Assembly (NCBI GenBank): GCA_015067175.1
Contig: SVMX01000005.1
Span: forward strand, 62,001-126,000
Source: Oscillospiraceae bacterium
Lineage (GTDB): Bacteria; Bacillota; Clostridia; Oscillospirales; Ruminococcaceae
Direction: 5' to 3'
DNA: 64,000 bases
This document shows positions 63,204 to 64,000 of this stretch, piece by piece. Numbering within the stretch: the first letter of the stretch is position 1; the number at the start of each line of letters is the position of its first letter. The notes beneath the pieces are model-generated. The model saw nothing but the letters and a program-made list of their open reading frames with translations. It did not search any database and was not told where the DNA came from. Both the position numbers and the translations under genes were made by a program.

Positions 63204-63240
63204 AAAAAACCTCGGCAATGGCGCCGAGGTTTTTTATTGT
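63204..63240 (+). terminator. yajC terminator
   Basis: AAAAAACCTCGGC/GCCGAGGTTTTTT perfect stem with 6-nt loop and T run. Confidence 0.92.
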
Positions 63241-63301
63241 TAAAATTGCTAAAAATCGTCATGATAAATCCAACATATAGTTTAAAATTAATAAAAACTA
63301 C

Positions 63302-63330
63302 TAGACAACGCAGGGAGTAAGTGGTATAAT
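63302..63330 (+). promoter_or_regulatory. Promoter of the kinase gene
   Basis: TAGACA, 17 bp, TATAAT. Confidence 0.7.
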
Positions 63331-63366
63331 AACTTATTATAATATATCTAAAAAGGGGCAGATAGT

Positions 63367-64000
63367 ATGGAGCTTAAAAAGCTTATTTCCGACGGCGATA
63401 AGGTGCAGGTTTATGAATGTGACGGCAATGCTGTCAAGGTGTTCAAAGACCCACACGAGCCTAAGAGCGTTATTTTATACGAAGCGCTTACCCATACGCG
63501 CGTGGAGGAAACGGGCTATCCCCGTATTCCAACGCTTCAGGAGGTTAGGAATATCGACGGCAAGTGGGCTGTTTCATATCAGTTTATAAAGGGAAAAACG
63601 CTTGCGGATCTTCTTCGCGATGAGCCGGAAAAAGCTGACGAGCATCTCTCGCTCATGGCTGATCTTCAGATAGAGATAAATTCCTGCCGCAGCGCAAAAC
63701 TCAGCAGATTAAAAGATTATCTGAAGCGCTCCATAGATACCCTTGATGTTATAGACGATGTGAAGAAATATGAGCTTCTCACAAAGCTTGAGGCTATGCC
63801 GAAGCACGTTAAGCTTTGCCATGGTGATTTCACGCCTGAAAACATCATCGTCAGCGACGATGGCGTGTATGTTGTGGACTGGCTTAAAGCAAAGCAGGGA
63901 AATGCCTCTGCCGATATCGCAAAGACATATCTGCGTTTTTGCCTCAGTCACCGCACCGAGTACGCCGAAAAGTATTTAAAGCTGTATTGCTCTAAAACAG
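63367..64000 (+). CDS. Aminoglycoside phosphotransferase-like small-molecule kinase, 3' end missing
   Basis: 211 codons are visible before the window ends. AVKVFKDPHEPKSVILYEAL gives the lysine and glutamate of the N-lobe; VKLCHGDFTPENIIVSDDGVYVVDWLKAKQG gives the catalytic loop (HGDFxPENI) and the metal-binding DW. This is the APH/choline-kinase/homoserine kinase II group; the absence of a resistance context and the chromosomal neighbours suggest a metabolic kinase. GGGGCAGA lies before the ATG. Confidence 0.85.
   Translation, partial: MELKKLISDGDKVQVYECDGNAVKVFKDPHEPKSVILYEALTHTRVEETGYPRIPTLQEVRNIDGKWAVSYQFIKGKTLADLLRDEPEKADEHLSLMADLQIEINSCRSAKLSRLKDYLKRSIDTLDVIDDVKKYELLTKLEAMPKHVKLCHGDFTPENIIVSDDGVYVVDWLKAKQGNASADIAKTYLRFCLSHRTEYAEKYLKLYCSKT

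Overview
The window looks like chromosome from an anaerobic Gram-positive gut or rumen bacterium of the Oscillospiraceae (Ruminococcus-like). The evidence is strong GGAGG ribosome sites, TTGACA-17-TATAAT promoters, RNase Y, the F-type ATPase layout, CcpA-era Firmicutes housekeeping sets such as rpmH-rnpA-yidD-yidC-khpB, and several mannan-related or secreted sugar proteins, including a GH130 close to the mannosylglucose phosphorylases of Ruminococcus albus. I see no prophage, insertion sequence, CRISPR array, rRNA or tRNA. Nearly all of it reads as core chromosome.

Layout. Positions 1-1.1 kb: the tail of a MazG-like gene, RNase P RNA (minus strand), and a divergent promoter with a palindrome in its spacer that drives a ~330-nt structured leader resembling a T-box sensor. 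1.1-7.1 kb: XRE-cupin regulator, acyl-CoA/AMP ligase, cyclophilin, polysaccharide deacetylase, bactofilin and an anchored protein of unknown role. 7.1-14.6 kb: a full F1Fo ATP synthase operon (atpZ-like, atpI, atpB-E-F-H-A, a 42-codon membrane protein, atpG-D-C). Its c subunit carries a two-carboxylate ion site that suggests sodium coupling, and atpG appears to start at AUA. 14.7-19.6 kb: trmB, a lipase-like hydrolase, a 40-aa membrane protein, an aminotransferase, trpS and rpmB. 19.7-26.3 kb: pyrE and two companions, rny, apgM and a metallophosphoesterase.

26.3-38.1 kb (minus strand) is one long co-directional run starting at a GH130 promoter: GH130, NUDIX, a short SecA, mnmE, two TrkA-type proteins, an FtsA/PilM-like ATPase with a beta-grasp-like tail, a GH26-like lipoprotein whose two catalytic glutamates seem lost, and an SGNH esterase lipoprotein. 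38.2-45.2 kb: HAD phosphatase, XRE/zinc-ribbon regulator, rpmH-rnpA-yidD-yidC-khpB (without dnaA), a VTC-type polyphosphate polymerase with a DUF4956 membrane protein, and an NTF2-like protein. 45.2-52.3 kb: two large EAL proteins with degenerate GGDEF domains flank an alpha/beta hydrolase. 52.5-64 kb: GH13 amylase, dprA, a 600-bp AT-rich gap full of TTTTCAAC boxes, guaB, rpe, a MecA-like adaptor, an Rnf-like D-E-A membrane trio without its redox partners and without most of its iron-sulfur cysteines, a DUF4015-like protein, yajC, and the start of a small-molecule kinase.

The most interesting items are the stripped-down Rnf-like trio (59.2-61.5 kb), the leader lacking a recognisable antiterminator (0.74-1.07 kb), the extra small protein and AUA start inside the ATP synthase operon, the apparently inactive GH26 protein coupled to an FtsA-like ATPase, and the repeat-rich gap at 55.4-56.0 kb. 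All functional statements are read from sequence by eye; no database search was run.
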